A stretch of DNA of 48,837 nucleotides from Nanobdellota archaeon (GCA_021818905.1 JAKASS010000008.1:1-48837); one strand, 5' to 3'; positions 7,047 to 16,022 are shown, counted from the stretch's first letter. Notes: generated by a model from the letters alone, not told the origin. Numbers and translations: made by a program.

Positions 7047-7664
7047 CTAATAAAAACTCGTTATTTTAGCTTTTTGTTCTTCCTTGTAGAACACATCTTT
7101 ATCGAAACCTTTTATCTCTCTGCCGATAGAAATCCCAAGTAACACCTTCTCAAGTTCCATGAACTCGTCCACGTTCTTTTCTCCGTATATGACCATCTCC
7201 GGCTTTGTGTCATTAAGCGGGTTTCCGTCTAGGTCAAAATACATGCATATCCTGCCGATACACGCCGAGGTATCCTCTCTTCCCCAGAGCCGTTTCTTTT
7301 TGTAGCGTGGTTCTACAACGTAAGCATTAAGTTTATAATAATTTGGCTTTGGATGACGTTCAAACGAAAAACCGGTTTCTATAAGCGATGAATAGTCTTT
7401 TACTGCACCATAAGTGCCAAACCATTTTTTGCATGCGAGATAACCGCTGGATGTTACAGCCCACAAGACGCTCTCAGAAAACCTGTACATATTTTGATAA
7501 GCCACTTTCTTTCGTTCCTCGGCTCTGAAATTTTCAAGTTCTTGGGCGGCCCATATCTCAGAGAATCTCCTATTGCTCTCTTGATCTCGTAGTTCCCGCT
7601 CTACGTATGAACGTTTTACAGAATCTTTGGCCGATAATTTACTATCAAGGTCATCTTTGGCCAT
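7047..7664 (-). CDS. Hypothetical protein (205 aa)
   Basis: I do not recognise the family. The first 60 residues are very charged and probably a long helix or coiled coil (KRSYVERELRDQESNRRFSE and on to EERKK). The remainder is mixed, with aromatic-rich strands. No signal peptide or membrane segment is seen. A TATA-like CTTTAAATAAAGG lies 22-25 nt upstream on the minus strand, in the 58-bp gap shared with the divergent pilin-like gene. Confidence 0.65.
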   Translation of the reverse strand: MAKDDLDSKLSAKDSVKRSYVERELRDQESNRRFSEIWAAQELENFRAEERKKVAYQNMYRFSESVLWAVTSSGYLACKKWFGTYGAVKDYSSLIETGFSFERHPKPNYYKLNAYVVEPRYKKKRLWGREDTSACIGRICMYFDLDGNPLNDTKPEMVIYGEKNVDEFMELEKVLLGISIGREIKGFDKDVFYKEEQKAKITSFY

Positions 7665-7722
7665 GTCAACTTATACAAAAGCCTTTATTTAAAGTTTTAA
7701 ACCACGAAAGACAGTATTCTAA

Positions 7723-8091
7723 ATGAAAGGACAGGAGCTTCCGATAAACACGATAGTACTGATAGTATTGGTATTGATAATACTCGTTCTTGCGCTCGTC
7801 TTTATAGTCCTGCCTATCGCTAGGACACCAACACCGTCCCCTCAAAGTATAAGCAGCATAGAGACGTTTACTGAGAGCTGCTCTACTTATTGTTACAACG
7901 CGGCTAACAGTCAAGCCGGCGATGCGCCATGGAACACGCAATTTTGTACGGCGACAACGGCTTACCAGGGACATACTTACCACTGTTACTCTGACTCGCC
8001 GTCTACAAGCACTCCGATTTATGAATGCGGCTATGAAGCATACAACGGGACGTTTTATACGGACATAGGCCAAATTATTTGCAGTAAATAA
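7723..8091 (+). CDS. Pilin-like secreted protein with class III signal peptide, Cys-rich
   Basis: 122 residues. The start MKGQELPINTIVLIVLVLII has the short basic-KGQ-E leader followed at once by a hydrophobic helix, the layout of archaeal class III (type IV pilin-like) signal peptides. The outer domain contains six cysteines (ESCSTYC, QFC, HC, ECG, IIC), enough for three disulfides, and is rich in Ser/Thr/Tyr. It is probably a minor pilin or a membrane-anchored surface protein. No other pilus gene is in the window. Confidence 0.7.
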   Translation: MKGQELPINTIVLIVLVLIILVLALVFIVLPIARTPTPSPQSISSIETFTESCSTYCYNAANSQAGDAPWNTQFCTATTAYQGHTYHCYSDSPSTSTPIYECGYEAYNGTFYTDIGQIICSK

Positions 8092-8132
8092 TGATTTATT
8101 TAAAAATAACCGGGTAATGGCGTGGAGGTAAT

Positions 8133-8981
8133 GTGATATCGCTGGTTTCGTCGCTTTTGCTGTCTTTGACTGGTATAGTCGCCGGTATCATCGGTGCGCT
8201 TACCGGACTCGGGGGTGCAGTGATCATAACACCGGTCTTATCCATATTATTCGGCGTACCTCTTGAGTATGCCGCCGGTGCGAGCCTAGTCGCTACGATC
8301 GCTACTTCAAGTGGCTCCGCAGTGGCTTACATAAAAGACAAAGTAACGAATATACGAATAGGTATGTCGCTGGAAATAGCGACGACTGCAGGTGCGATAT
8401 TCGGTGCGCTGGCTGCGGCATTCGTGTATTCGCACAATCTAGCGTATCTTATTTTCATCGCGTTCGGGTCAGCCCTTCTTTTATCGATTTATCCGACGCT
8501 TAAAAATCGCAATTTTCAGAAGAAAAACAAACCAGACCATTCTACCGAGGTATTCCAATTGCGGGGAAGCTATTACGATAAGGCCGAGAAGAAAACGATC
8601 GCCTACTCGGGGGTCAGGTGGTGGCTCGGGGAAGGCATAATGTTCATAGCAGGCACATTGTCAGGACTATTAGGGGTCGGATCGGGAGTTTTAAAAGTCC
8701 TAGCGATGGACTCGGGGATGCGCTTACCGATAAAAGTGAGCACGGCTACCAGCAATTTTATGATAGGGGTGACGGCAGTCACTGGCAGCGCTATATACTG
8801 GGGACTGGGTTATATCCGGCCGTTTCTCGTCACGCCCGTAATAATCGGCGTCCTTATAGGCGCCGCTATCGGTACGAGAATAATGCAGCAACAACAGGGC
8901 AGCAAAGTAAGGACGCTATTCATAATTATACTGGCTATAATATCCGTAGAGATGATACTTAAGGGGTTAGGGATAGCATGA
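8133..8981 (+). CDS. TauE/SafE-family membrane permease
   Basis: 282 residues with about eight transmembrane helices in two related halves, each starting with a Gly-rich segment (GIIGALTGLGGAVIITP and GTLSGLLGVGSGVLKV). This duplicated pattern is the hallmark of the TauE/SafE (DUF81) family, which exports sulfite, sulfonates or similar anions. It starts at GTG 8133 behind GGAGGT at 8124-8129; an overlapping ATG is out of frame and stops at once. The next gene overlaps by ATGA and encodes the DUF1634 partner usually found beside this family. The substrate is unknown. Confidence 0.85.
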   Translation: MISLVSSLLLSLTGIVAGIIGALTGLGGAVIITPVLSILFGVPLEYAAGASLVATIATSSGSAVAYIKDKVTNIRIGMSLEIATTAGAIFGALAAAFVYSHNLAYLIFIAFGSALLLSIYPTLKNRNFQKKNKPDHSTEVFQLRGSYYDKAEKKTIAYSGVRWWLGEGIMFIAGTLSGLLGVGSGVLKVLAMDSGMRLPIKVSTATSNFMIGVTAVTGSAIYWGLGYIRPFLVTPVIIGVLIGAAIGTRIMQQQQGSKVRTLFIIILAIISVEMILKGLGIA

Positions 8982-9280
8982 AGTCGTCAAGCATAGAAAA
9001 CATGATCTGGTCGGTTCTCATCATCGGAGTGATCATAAGTGCGACTTTTTTGATCATCGGGTTGGCTTTGACGTTCTTGACGAACGGCGCGTCGATTTTT
9101 GGCACGGATTTTCTGATTGCTGGCATCTTCGCTCTTTTTGCGACACCAGTAATGAGGATAACAGTCTCCATATTAATGTTCGCGTCCGAGAAAAATAGGT
9201 TGTATACGGTGATAACTGCGATAGTTTTTATAAACGTCATGGTCGCGATATTTATTGTGCCCGCACTACTGCACGTATGA
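8978..9280 (+). CDS. DUF1634-family membrane protein
   Basis: 100 residues with three hydrophobic helices and short loops. The third segment RITVSILMFASEKNRLYTVI resembles the conserved end of DUF1634 proteins. It overlaps the permease stop by four bases and is probably translated with it. DUF1634 genes commonly accompany TauE/SafE permeases, which supports an accessory role in the same transport system; the biochemical role is not established. Confidence 0.8.
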   Translation: MKSSSIENMIWSVLIIGVIISATFLIIGLALTFLTNGASIFGTDFLIAGIFALFATPVMRITVSILMFASEKNRLYTVITAIVFINVMVAIFIVPALLHV

Positions 9281-9281
9281 T

Positions 9282-9370
9282 CTAAATGTAGCCATGGCAG
9301 TCTTCGATGGTCTTTGTAAGATGACATTCTTTACAGGATACGCGACCAGATTTTCGATGCCATAAAAGCT
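9282..9370 (-). other. Coding-like zinc-ribbon stretch without a start codon
   Basis: Directly after the mrp stop, another minus-strand frame reads LWHRKSGRVSCKECHLT and then KTIEDCHGYI before a TAG at 9282-9284. The CxxCH and DCHGY spacing looks like a tiny zinc knuckle. The frame has no ATG, GTG or TTG before a stop within about 90 bases. It may be a remnant, a non-canonical start or chance. Confidence 0.25.
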
Positions 9371-10417
9371 CTAATCCTTATGGACGGTAGCGTTTATCGC
9401 GCCGTTTAGTTCATTGAACGTGTCCGCGTCTATCCCTTTTTCTATATCAAGACCTATCTCCTTTTTGAATCCCAGTCTTGCGAGTATAGGGAATTTTTTC
9501 AGCAGCTTTTCGCTTGCGCCGGGCATGTCGGTCTTTTCACCGCAGTGGTCGCATCTGATGTAGCTCATGTTTTCTATTATTCCTAGTATCGGCACTTTTA
9601 ATATTTCCGACATCAGTACCGTCTTTCTTCCAACTACCTGGGATAGATTCTGCGGTGTAGTTACAAGTAGTATCTTGTCGACTGGTATCGCCTGGAAAAC
9701 CGTCAGCGGTCCGTCACTAGTTCCGGGGGGAAGATCAAGGAAAAGTATATCAAGATCGCCCCAATCCGTATCGCTGTACATCTGTTTTATAGCGCTGGAT
9801 ACGAGCGGGCCGCGCCATATCAGTGCTTCTGCATCGGTTAACATCTCGACCGACATCATCTTTATTTTGTTGTGCAAAAGCGGAGATAACCTGTCATTTT
9901 TATCTAACGTGGCACGATATTTTTCGTTGAATATAGTTTGTATCGAAGGTCCTGATATGTCGCAGTCAAGTATACCAGTCTTGTAGCCTAACTTTGTCGC
10001 AGCTATCGCTAACATAGCGACTACACTGCTTTTCCCTACGCCGCCCTTGGCGGAGTAGACTGCTATTATGTTTTTTATCTGTTTCTTGTCGTATCTCTCT
10101 ATCGGAGCCGGAAGCTTTTGGTTGTTCCCGCGTATGGATTTTTTGACGTTGTCAAGTTCTTCCTTGGTCATGTACCCAAACTCTAGTTCTACATTATTGT
10201 ATCCTTCTGGTTTTAGAATCCCCTTTACGTCTTTTTCTATCGTCGCAGAAAGCGGACACCCCGGTACGGTGAGTTTTATATTTATCTTTAAAGTGTCGCC
10301 GTCCATTTCGACGCCGTCGACCATCTTAAGCTTTATTATGCTTACACCTATCTCGGGGTCTTTAACTTTGTCTAGAAGAGAATATATCCTATCTGATTCT
10401 TTTTTTTCGAGACTCAT
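9371..10417 (-). CDS. mrp: Mrp/ApbC-type Fe-S carrier ATPase with N-terminal MIP18 domain
   Basis: 348 residues. Residues 1-95 form a MIP18/DUF59 domain ([22 protein letters not shown] with C54). From about 115 there is a Mrp/NBP35 deviant-Walker NTPase: KGGVGKS at 124-130, [12 protein letters not shown] further on, and a CxxC in [10 protein letters not shown] near 290 that can bind the bridging Fe-S cluster. It would carry clusters to apo-proteins after SufS/SufU assembly. Its ATG overlaps the radA stop (ATGA, 10414-10417), so the two are translated together. Confidence 0.95.
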   Translation of the reverse strand: MSLEKKESDRIYSLLDKVKDPEIGVSIIKLKMVDGVEMDGDTLKINIKLTVPGCPLSATIEKDVKGILKPEGYNNVELEFGYMTKEELDNVKKSIRGNNQKLPAPIERYDKKQIKNIIAVYSAKGGVGKSSVVAMLAIAATKLGYKTGILDCDISGPSIQTIFNEKYRATLDKNDRLSPLLHNKIKMMSVEMLTDAEALIWRGPLVSSAIKQMYSDTDWGDLDILFLDLPPGTSDGPLTVFQAIPVDKILLVTTPQNLSQVVGRKTVLMSEILKVPILGIIENMSYIRCDHCGEKTDMPGASEKLLKKFPILARLGFKKEIGLDIEKGIDADTFNELNGAINATVHKD

Positions 10418-11442
10418 TTTGTTTTCTTGGCAGTGCCTTCTTCTTCCACATCGGTTATTCCGTCCGTCCCGATTTGGAAAGTGGCTTCTCCTTCTGGAAG
10501 GCTTGGCGAGTCGACAAGCCTTGCTACTCTAAGTCCCTTCTTGCCTTTTCTTAAGTATATCCTGTAAGTGGCTACGTGCCCTATTATGTGTCCACCGACC
10601 GGCGCGGTCGGGTCGCCGAACATCATATCGGGCCTAGCCATGACCTGGTTTGTTATGTAAATAGCTATATTGAATCTGTCTGCAAGCCTCTGTAAATTGT
10701 GTAAGATGACATTTAGTTTTTGCTGCCTGTCAGCTAGGGTCCCTCTCCCGACGTATTCCGCTCGGAACAGTGACATCATGCTGTCGACCACTACCAGCTT
10801 TATCTTCGGGTCTTTATTGATTAAATCTGGGATCTTATCTACGAGAAGAATCTGATGATCAGATGAATAAGCCCTACCGACTTTTATGTTCTGAAGCACT
10901 TCTTTCGGGTCGATTCCCTTGACCTTTGCCAGTTGTTCTATCCTGGCTGGCCTGAAAGTCCCTTCGGTATCGATCCATATCGCGTGGCCGTCTAGTCCAC
11001 CCTTCTCTTTTGGTAATTGTACGTTCACCGTCAGTTGGAATGCGATCTGGCTTTTTCCAGAGCCGAACTCACCGTAGCATTCTGTTATAGCCTGGCTTTC
11101 TACTCCGCCGCCAAGCAGTATATCAAGGGCGTTGCTGCCGGTCGATATTCTTTGCACGGCTTTTCTCTTTTCTTCGAATTCCAATCCTGATAAGAAATTC
11201 ATCTTCGCAGCTTCTCTTGCTTCAGCTATTATTTTTTTTGCAGTAGGCTCGCCTATCTCGCAGACTTCGATTACGTCCATAGGATTCGCAGTTGCGAGCG
11301 CTATCATGTCTACATATCCAGCGCTCTTTAATTTAGAAGCTATGGTAGCACCGACCCCGGGCAAATCCTTTATGTCTGTATATTCTTCCTCGAAGGGTTT
11401 TTCTTCGGCAGAATCAGTTGGTTCAGCGTCTTTTTTTGCCAT
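10414..11442 (-). CDS. radA: DNA repair and recombination protein RadA
   Basis: 342-residue archaeal RecA/Rad51 homologue for strand exchange. An N-terminal HhH domain ([18 protein letters not shown]) is followed by the ATPase core with Walker [10 protein letters not shown] at 124-132 and Walker [11 protein letters not shown] near 220. The [10 protein letters not shown] loop L2 region and C-terminal [20 protein letters not shown] are typical. Length is normal. A minus-strand TATA-like GTTTTTAAAC lies about 25 nt upstream. Sharing a promoter with mrp is unusual but not meaningful by itself. Confidence 0.97.
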   Translation of the reverse strand: MAKKDAEPTDSAEEKPFEEEYTDIKDLPGVGATIASKLKSAGYVDMIALATANPMDVIEVCEIGEPTAKKIIAEAREAAKMNFLSGLEFEEKRKAVQRISTGSNALDILLGGGVESQAITECYGEFGSGKSQIAFQLTVNVQLPKEKGGLDGHAIWIDTEGTFRPARIEQLAKVKGIDPKEVLQNIKVGRAYSSDHQILLVDKIPDLINKDPKIKLVVVDSMMSLFRAEYVGRGTLADRQQKLNVILHNLQRLADRFNIAIYITNQVMARPDMMFGDPTAPVGGHIIGHVATYRIYLRKGKKGLRVARLVDSPSLPEGEATFQIGTDGITDVEEEGTAKKTK

Positions 11443-11480
11443 AGCAATATCTTACATTATCCGTTTAAAAACCTTGTTCC

Positions 11481-11729
11481 TTATTTTACTTGTTCCAATA
11501 TTATCGTGGTATCCGTCTTGCCGACGCCATTTACTTTCCTTAACTGAGAAACTACAAAATCAGAAAGGCTGTCCATCTTATCGTACTGGAATTTGACTGC
11601 CATGTCCCATTCGCCGCTTATCAACAATACCTCGCTGACGCCTGGTTTGTCCATTACGGCTCTTGCAACTTCAAGCGGAGAAACGCCTTCCAGGACGCTT
11701 ACGAAAATCAATGCACCCATCTGAGCCAT
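11481..11729 (-). CDS. Stand-alone Lrp/AsnC ligand-binding (RAM) domain protein
   Basis: 82 residues covering only the alpha/beta RAM domain of Lrp/AsnC regulators, without the DNA-binding HTH. The segments GALIFVSVLEGVSPLEVARA, LLISGEWDMAVKFQYDK and GKTDTTIILEQVK match the strand-helix pattern. Such SraM-type proteins bind amino acids or partner with full Lrp proteins. It has its own TATA box in the divergent gap with thrH. Confidence 0.85.
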   Translation of the reverse strand: MAQMGALIFVSVLEGVSPLEVARAVMDKPGVSEVLLISGEWDMAVKFQYDKMDSLSDFVVSQLRKVNGVGKTDTTIILEQVK

Positions 11730-11748
11730 AAGAACTAATATAATGACA

Positions 11749-11759
11749 AATATATAAAG
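11749..11759. promoter_or_regulatory. Near-symmetric TATA element between two divergent genes
   Basis: AATATATAAAG lies about 25 nt from the Lrp-domain start on the minus strand and about 35 nt from the ThrH ATG on the plus strand. It is the only good TATA sequence in the 59-bp gap. A symmetric TATA box could support transcription both ways; direction would then depend on flanking BRE sequence. Confidence 0.45.
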
Positions 11760-11788
11760 TTTGTTTGGGTTTAATCACTATCTATAAC

Positions 11789-12409
11789 ATGGCAAACTTT
11801 GTTCTGGCATCTGATCTTGAGGGCGTCTTGATACCGGAAATATGGCCTGCTTTAGGCAAGTCGCTCCATATACCGGAGCTTTCTCTTACTACCAGAGAAG
11901 TTTCTGATATGAACGTTTTGATGAAGATAAGACTGGGCGTTTTGAAACGGGACGGAGTCGAATTTCCAGACATTATAAAACATTTGTCTGCCGTCAAACC
12001 GTTTGAAGGGGCCGAAGAGTTCATGAGCAAGGTTTCCAAGCTAAGGAATGTGAGTCCAGTGATAATCTCCGACTCTTTCGAACAGTTCGTGGATGTCGTA
12101 CTAAAAAAACGCTATGGATGGAAAGTCTTTGTAAACAAATTCGACGTCTCTTTTGGCAGGCTAGAAGGATGCAAGCTTGAGGTCGGCGGTAAGAAAGATA
12201 TCATCTTGTCAAAGATAAACCGTTCCGGAAGGAAAACTATCGCAGTAGGAGACTCTTTCAACGATGTAGGCATGCTTAAGCTCGTGACTTCGCCGATACT
12301 TTTCAATCCTGTACCGGCGCTGCAGAAGGCGTTTTATAAAGCGATCGTCTGTAAAGACTTTGCAGGACTTTTCGACGTGATACAGAAAATAACGAGCGAA
12401 AAAACATAA
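11789..12409 (+). CDS. thrH: ThrH-like phosphoserine phosphatase / homoserine phosphotransferase
   Basis: 206-residue HAD enzyme. Motif I is DLEGVLIPEIW, the ThrH variant of DxDGT. LTTREVSDMNVLMKIRLGVL, KPFEGAEEF, VIISDSFEQF (motif II), and VAVGDSFNDVGML-type motif IV (here IAVGDSFNDVG) match ThrH in order and spacing. ThrH dephosphorylates phosphoserine or moves phosphate to homoserine. A TTG at 11765 is in frame, but ATG 11789 gives the family length of about 205 residues. Confidence 0.85.
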   Translation: MANFVLASDLEGVLIPEIWPALGKSLHIPELSLTTREVSDMNVLMKIRLGVLKRDGVEFPDIIKHLSAVKPFEGAEEFMSKVSKLRNVSPVIISDSFEQFVDVVLKKRYGWKVFVNKFDVSFGRLEGCKLEVGGKKDIILSKINRSGRKTIAVGDSFNDVGMLKLVTSPILFNPVPALQKAFYKAIVCKDFAGLFDVIQKITSEKT

Positions 12410-12441
12410 GATTTAAATAGCGGCTTAACCAATGAAATAAA

Positions 12442-12948
12442 ATGTCGTTAGATTCTGCGATACAAGATTTTGAGACAAAAAGCCTAAAGACGAAGTTCAA
12501 CTCATATGCCATGAACTTTCTTCTTGGGGCAGGTTCTTGCGAATACGCACCGGGTTCATTTAAGAGCGCATCGCCATTGGGTGAGCAGCATGTGTCCTAT
12601 GATTCCAGCTATAACGTAACTTCTCTTATCGAAGAACCTATTTTTGGCCAAAGAATGGACCTTACTTCCCACGCGTCTCAGCCGGTTATATTAGAAACAG
12701 TTCTCTCCGTGGACCCTCGCCCACTTTATAGGCGCCTTAAGAATTCTATAAATCGGGTCAGCAATACGCTGTATGTCTATGAGGGAACAAGTGCCGCCGC
12801 AACGGGCCCAAACATGAAGTTTCGCGCGGAATTTTATCTTTCTGCAAATGGCAGTTTAGAAAAGCTTGTGAGCGGAATGATGATGAAAGCGGGTAATGGG
12901 GTAGTAAAGAAAGACATCTGGATGAATAAACTAGAAGTAGTTTTCTAA
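12442..12948 (+). CDS. Hypothetical protein (168 aa)
   Basis: No family recognised. A short helical N-terminus (DSAIQDFETKSLKTKF) is followed by a Ser/Tyr-rich, probably beta-sheet body (VILETVLSVDPRPLYRRL, NTLYVYEGTS, MKFRAEFYLSANGSLEKL). There is no signal peptide or transmembrane segment. It lies 32 bases after thrH. Codon use matches the core genes, so it looks like a resident gene. Confidence 0.65.
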   Translation: MSLDSAIQDFETKSLKTKFNSYAMNFLLGAGSCEYAPGSFKSASPLGEQHVSYDSSYNVTSLIEEPIFGQRMDLTSHASQPVILETVLSVDPRPLYRRLKNSINRVSNTLYVYEGTSAAATGPNMKFRAEFYLSANGSLEKLVSGMMMKAGNGVVKKDIWMNKLEVVF

Positions 12949-12960
12949 ATTTTTATAGGC

Positions 12961-13959
12961 TTAAGACTTTTTTTGTTTTTCTAGCTTCGCTTGGTCGCCC
13001 CTCTTCCGTTTTTCGAGCGTCTCCTTTATTCCTTCTATCCCGAATGGTATCGGCATGCTTAGACCTTTTGTTTCCGTAGGTATAAAGACCATTACGTTCT
13101 TGCCAGCAAGGCTTATCTCGTACATCATGTTGAGCGCTCTTAGTTGCATTGCATTAGGATAAGAATTGTATTTGTGCGCGGCTTCCAACATTTTGTCGGC
13201 GGCTAGCGATTCGCTCTCTGCTAATATGACCCTCGCCTGCTTTTCCCTGTCGGATGTAGCTACGCGGGCCATTGCATTTTGCAATTCGTCAGGTATTGTA
13301 ACGTCTCTTATTTCAACTGAAATTGCGGTTATCCCCCAGTTTGCTATCCTATCTTCTATGAGTTCCTTTATGTCTTCTCCTATGATATCCCTACCAGCCA
13401 GCATCTGGGCCAGTGCGCTTTTGCCTATGACATCGCGCATCGCGGTCTGCGAAGCCAAAAGAACGGAATCGTAATAAGACTGGACGTTCAATATGGCGCT
13501 TTGTGGTTCCTTTACCTGCCAAAAAAGTATCGCGTCAACGTCGACTGGCACGTTGTCTTTAGTCAGCGTCTTTTCTGCCTTGAAAGTCGTGCTTAAAACC
13601 CTCGTATCGACATTTATAGGCGTCATATTTATCAGCGGCACTATGAAATAAAGGCCCGGGCCTATAATCCCAACGTATTTACCAAGACGGAGAACGGCCA
13701 TCCGATTCCATTGGTCAAGTACACGTATCGAAAGAGCCAGCATTATAAGAGTAACGATAAATAGTACAGACAGCGTCGCTATGATGTTCACCGTAAAGAG
13801 CCAAGTCAAAAAAGTGAACAATAGAATGGCAATGATGTCTACAAGTATGGCATTAACGCTGGAATAAGTATACTGTAGTTCAGTCCTCGGTTTCTGTGGA
13901 CTTACATCTTGCACTTTTGGACGGGCTTGTTTTTTAGTTGGCACATAAAAATATGCCAA
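12961..13959 (-). CDS. SPFH/Band 7 (stomatin-like) membrane protein
   Basis: 332 residues. Two hydrophobic segments (about residues 32-75) anchor the protein. The Band 7 domain starts at VLDQWNRMAVLRLGKYVGII and includes GPGLYFIVPLI, DNVPVDVDAILFWQV, and RDVTIPDELQNAMARVATSDREK. A coiled-coil region rich in Ala/Glu (REKQARVILAESESLAADK) follows, then a basic tail. Prokaryotic stomatins form membrane scaffolds and often pair with an NfeD protease partner; none is adjacent here. Confidence 0.9.
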   Translation of the reverse strand: MAYFYVPTKKQARPKVQDVSPQKPRTELQYTYSSVNAILVDIIAILLFTFLTWLFTVNIIATLSVLFIVTLIMLALSIRVLDQWNRMAVLRLGKYVGIIGPGLYFIVPLINMTPINVDTRVLSTTFKAEKTLTKDNVPVDVDAILFWQVKEPQSAILNVQSYYDSVLLASQTAMRDVIGKSALAQMLAGRDIIGEDIKELIEDRIANWGITAISVEIRDVTIPDELQNAMARVATSDREKQARVILAESESLAADKMLEAAHKYNSYPNAMQLRALNMMYEISLAGKNVMVFIPTETKGLSMPIPFGIEGIKETLEKRKRGDQAKLEKQKKS

Positions 13960-14048
13960 TCGAATTATTTAAGCTTTATTTCCCACGTTTTGTGTAAAAT
14001 CGGCGCAGACAAGAAAGTACGTCGTCTATTCTTTCCTTAATTTTAAAA

Positions 14049-14255
14049 CTAAAAAGTGCGGTATTTTTTAGTTTTTTCATAAAGGTCTTTATTGACTTTT
14101 CTCAGCGCGAGCGATGGAACCGATTCAATGAAGTCTTGGATTTTGAATCCAGCTAGACGCAGTAGATGGACAAGATAAGAAAATTTTAAGTCGGTGTTCT
14201 TATATACTTTTTGTTTCGAAAGCGATCGAAAGTAGCCGTTGTACTTAAAATCCAT
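14049..14255 (-). CDS. Small hypothetical protein (68 aa)
   Basis: Basic, aromatic-rich sequence without known motif, starting MDFKYNGYFRSLSKQKVYKN and ending KTKKYRTF. The spacing of hydrophobic residues in FSYLVHLLRLAGFKIQDFI suggests two helices. An AT-rich stretch upstream on the minus strand could hold a promoter. It is short, and I give it moderate confidence only. Confidence 0.45.
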   Translation of the reverse strand: MDFKYNGYFRSLSKQKVYKNTDLKFSYLVHLLRLAGFKIQDFIESVPSLALRKVNKDLYEKTKKYRTF

Positions 14256-14318
14256 CAGTCATATTTAGTGAAAATTTCTCACTTAAAAGTATTAATAATA
14301 TTAAAATAATAATATTTT

Positions 14319-14465
14319 ATGGTTAATGTATCTGTCATGGTATCCGTACATAAATCTGATGTGATTTCTAAATGTTTAAGGGCAGCACAAAAACAAAATC
14401 CATACGAACTAATCGTAATAGCTGATAACTGTGACAACGAGACTAGAAAAATTATAGATCCATAG
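14319..14465 (+). pseudogene. N-terminal stub of a family 2 glycosyltransferase
   Basis: 48 codons from ATG 14319 to TAG 14463-14465 encode MVNVSVMVSVHKSDVISKCL and then QNPYELIVIADNCDNETRKI. This is the first beta-alpha-beta of a GT-A glycosyltransferase: VSVxVxVxxxxxxIxxCLxxxxxQ and an LIVIADNCDNET block in place of the usual VVDDGSTD. The chain stops where roughly 200 further residues would be expected. In another frame the next bases run into the downstream HAD gene, so an indel followed by deletion is likely. Confidence 0.55.
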
Positions 14466-14512
14466 ATCTCCCGAATACATCTGCAAAAATGTTTACAAAC
14501 TTACGGAGAGAT

Positions 14513-15217
14513 ATGGAAAATGACTTATTAAAAAATGTTAAGGCAGTGGTCTTTGATTTTGGCAATACTCTGATTAACACTAGAAAGGCCATAAAAGAAG
14601 CTGATGACTTGGTCTTTGAAACATTAAGTAAAAAGTATGGGGTTAAGAAAATAAAACTGGCCAACGAGTTCACTAAAATAAAAATGGGGATGGGCAACAT
14701 TTATTCCAAAGACAGATCCGAGTGGATAAGACTCATATCAAATAGATTAAAAATTGATATAAAAGAGGAAGATATAAAAAGTAGCTCAGAATTGTTCCAC
14801 AATTACATTTTAAATAATACAGAAGTTGATAAAGACGCCGAACGAGTGCTAACTTATATAAAATCTGGCGGCAAAAAACTCGGATTGCTTACTACGCGGG
14901 ACACAAAAAAGAATTTTAAGATGAGAAGGATAAATCAAACATCGTTTTATAGACTTTTTGATGCGATGCTTATAGCAGAAGAAGGCAATACAACAACCAA
15001 AAATGACGCCAGTGCATTCATAAAGATTGCTAAAATGTTAAAAGAAGTCCCGTCTAATATACTAATGATAGGTGATGATCCAACGGCCGATATAGGAAAT
15101 GCTAAAATGGCCGGAATGCACACGGCGTTGTTAGACAAATATACTCCTATCAGTCCTATTGACCATAATCCTGACGTAGTTATAAAAGAACTTACAGATT
15201 TGCTCGTATTACTATGA
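14513..15217 (+). CDS. HAD-superfamily hydrolase
   Basis: About 234 residues from ATG 14513 (an in-frame ATG at 14489 is also possible). Motif I is VVFDFGNTLINTR, with the second catalytic Asp replaced by Asn as in some pyrophosphatase- or phosphoglycolate-type HADs. LGLLTTRDTKK is motif II, a Lys precedes the C-terminal half, and ILMIGDDPTADIGNAKMAGM is motif IV. A helical cap lies between motifs I and II. The substrate is unknown. The region is AT-rich, unlike the core genes before 14000. Confidence 0.8.
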   Translation: MENDLLKNVKAVVFDFGNTLINTRKAIKEADDLVFETLSKKYGVKKIKLANEFTKIKMGMGNIYSKDRSEWIRLISNRLKIDIKEEDIKSSSELFHNYILNNTEVDKDAERVLTYIKSGGKKLGLLTTRDTKKNFKMRRINQTSFYRLFDAMLIAEEGNTTTKNDASAFIKIAKMLKEVPSNILMIGDDPTADIGNAKMAGMHTALLDKYTPISPIDHNPDVVIKELTDLLVLL

Positions 15218-15260
15218 AAAAATCTCTAACTAGTTGTTATGTTGGGATAAACCTTGTCGG

Positions 15261-16022
15261 ATGGTAAAAATTAGTGGTATATCTTCTGAACAAGCGCATG
15301 AGCACTACAAGTCACCAGAATTTATATTTATAGATCTAAGAAGCTCCAAAGAGTATGAAAAGGACCATATATACGCCGCCTTCAATATACCGATGACGGA
15401 GATGAAAGGGAGAGTCACAGAACTAAAAAATGAACGAAATGTCGTATTCTATGCTGGTGCGTTACCCGATCCTAGTCTTGAAAAGATTACGTCTGATTTA
15501 GTTGCAAAGCTTTACTATCTAAAGGGCGGTTTTGAAGAGTGGAAATCAAAGTCGTTCCCGAGCGAGGATAAAAAGCGAAAAGTCGAAGTCGGCGTCTTTG
15601 TTATAGAGCCGGAGCTAGAGTTTCTTGCGCTCCATACCACCGTGGATAGAGGTAGTTTTTGGCAGGACGTATTCGGGAAAGTGGAAACTGGAGAATCTTT
15701 GCTTGAAGGTGCAAAAAGAGAATTACTTGAAGAGACGAATATAGGCGAAGAGAACACAAAAGCTCTTTTTGAGATACCCAAAAAATATCTTAAGGGACAA
15801 GATGAGAGAAAAATAAAAGAACGTATATTCTATCACTGCGATGGGGTATTCTGCTGCAGCGTAAAAAATATGGGTGGAGTAGATATATCTAATAACCTGG
15901 ACAAAGAACACGATGATTTTAAATGGCTAAGGCCTAACGAAGCACTTTCGACCTTTGGGTGGCAGACCCCAAAGGACATCGTAAATGCTTTGTTACTTAT
16001 GCGACTAGAAAATAAACTATAA
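15261..16022 (+). CDS. Rhodanese-like domain fused to a Nudix hydrolase
   Basis: 253 residues from ATG 15261. Residues 1-100 are rhodanese-like (FIFIDLRSSKEYEKDHIYAA, then YYLKGGFEEWKSKSFP), but the active-site loop reads VVFYAGALPD, so the catalytic Cys is missing. Residues 105-253 are a Nudix domain whose box spans G139 to I161 with E145, R153-E154 and E157-E158 in place; the usual Gly before the last hydrophobic position is Asn. The Nudix part should hydrolyse a nucleoside-diphosphate-type substrate, with the dead rhodanese as binding module. Substrate unknown. Confidence 0.8.
   Translation: MVKISGISSEQAHEHYKSPEFIFIDLRSSKEYEKDHIYAAFNIPMTEMKGRVTELKNERNVVFYAGALPDPSLEKITSDLVAKLYYLKGGFEEWKSKSFPSEDKKRKVEVGVFVIEPELEFLALHTTVDRGSFWQDVFGKVETGESLLEGAKRELLEETNIGEENTKALFEIPKKYLKGQDERKIKERIFYHCDGVFCCSVKNMGGVDISNNLDKEHDDFKWLRPNEALSTFGWQTPKDIVNALLLMRLENKL

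Noticed and set aside
7666-8073. Minus-strand ORF of 135 codons
   Set aside because: Antisense to the pilin-like gene, full of Arg/Cys/Tyr runs typical of a reverse-frame shadow.
8618-9327. ORFs in other frames over the permease and DUF1634 genes
   Set aside because: Both true genes have membrane topology, an ATGA overlap and family matches; the alternative frames have none.
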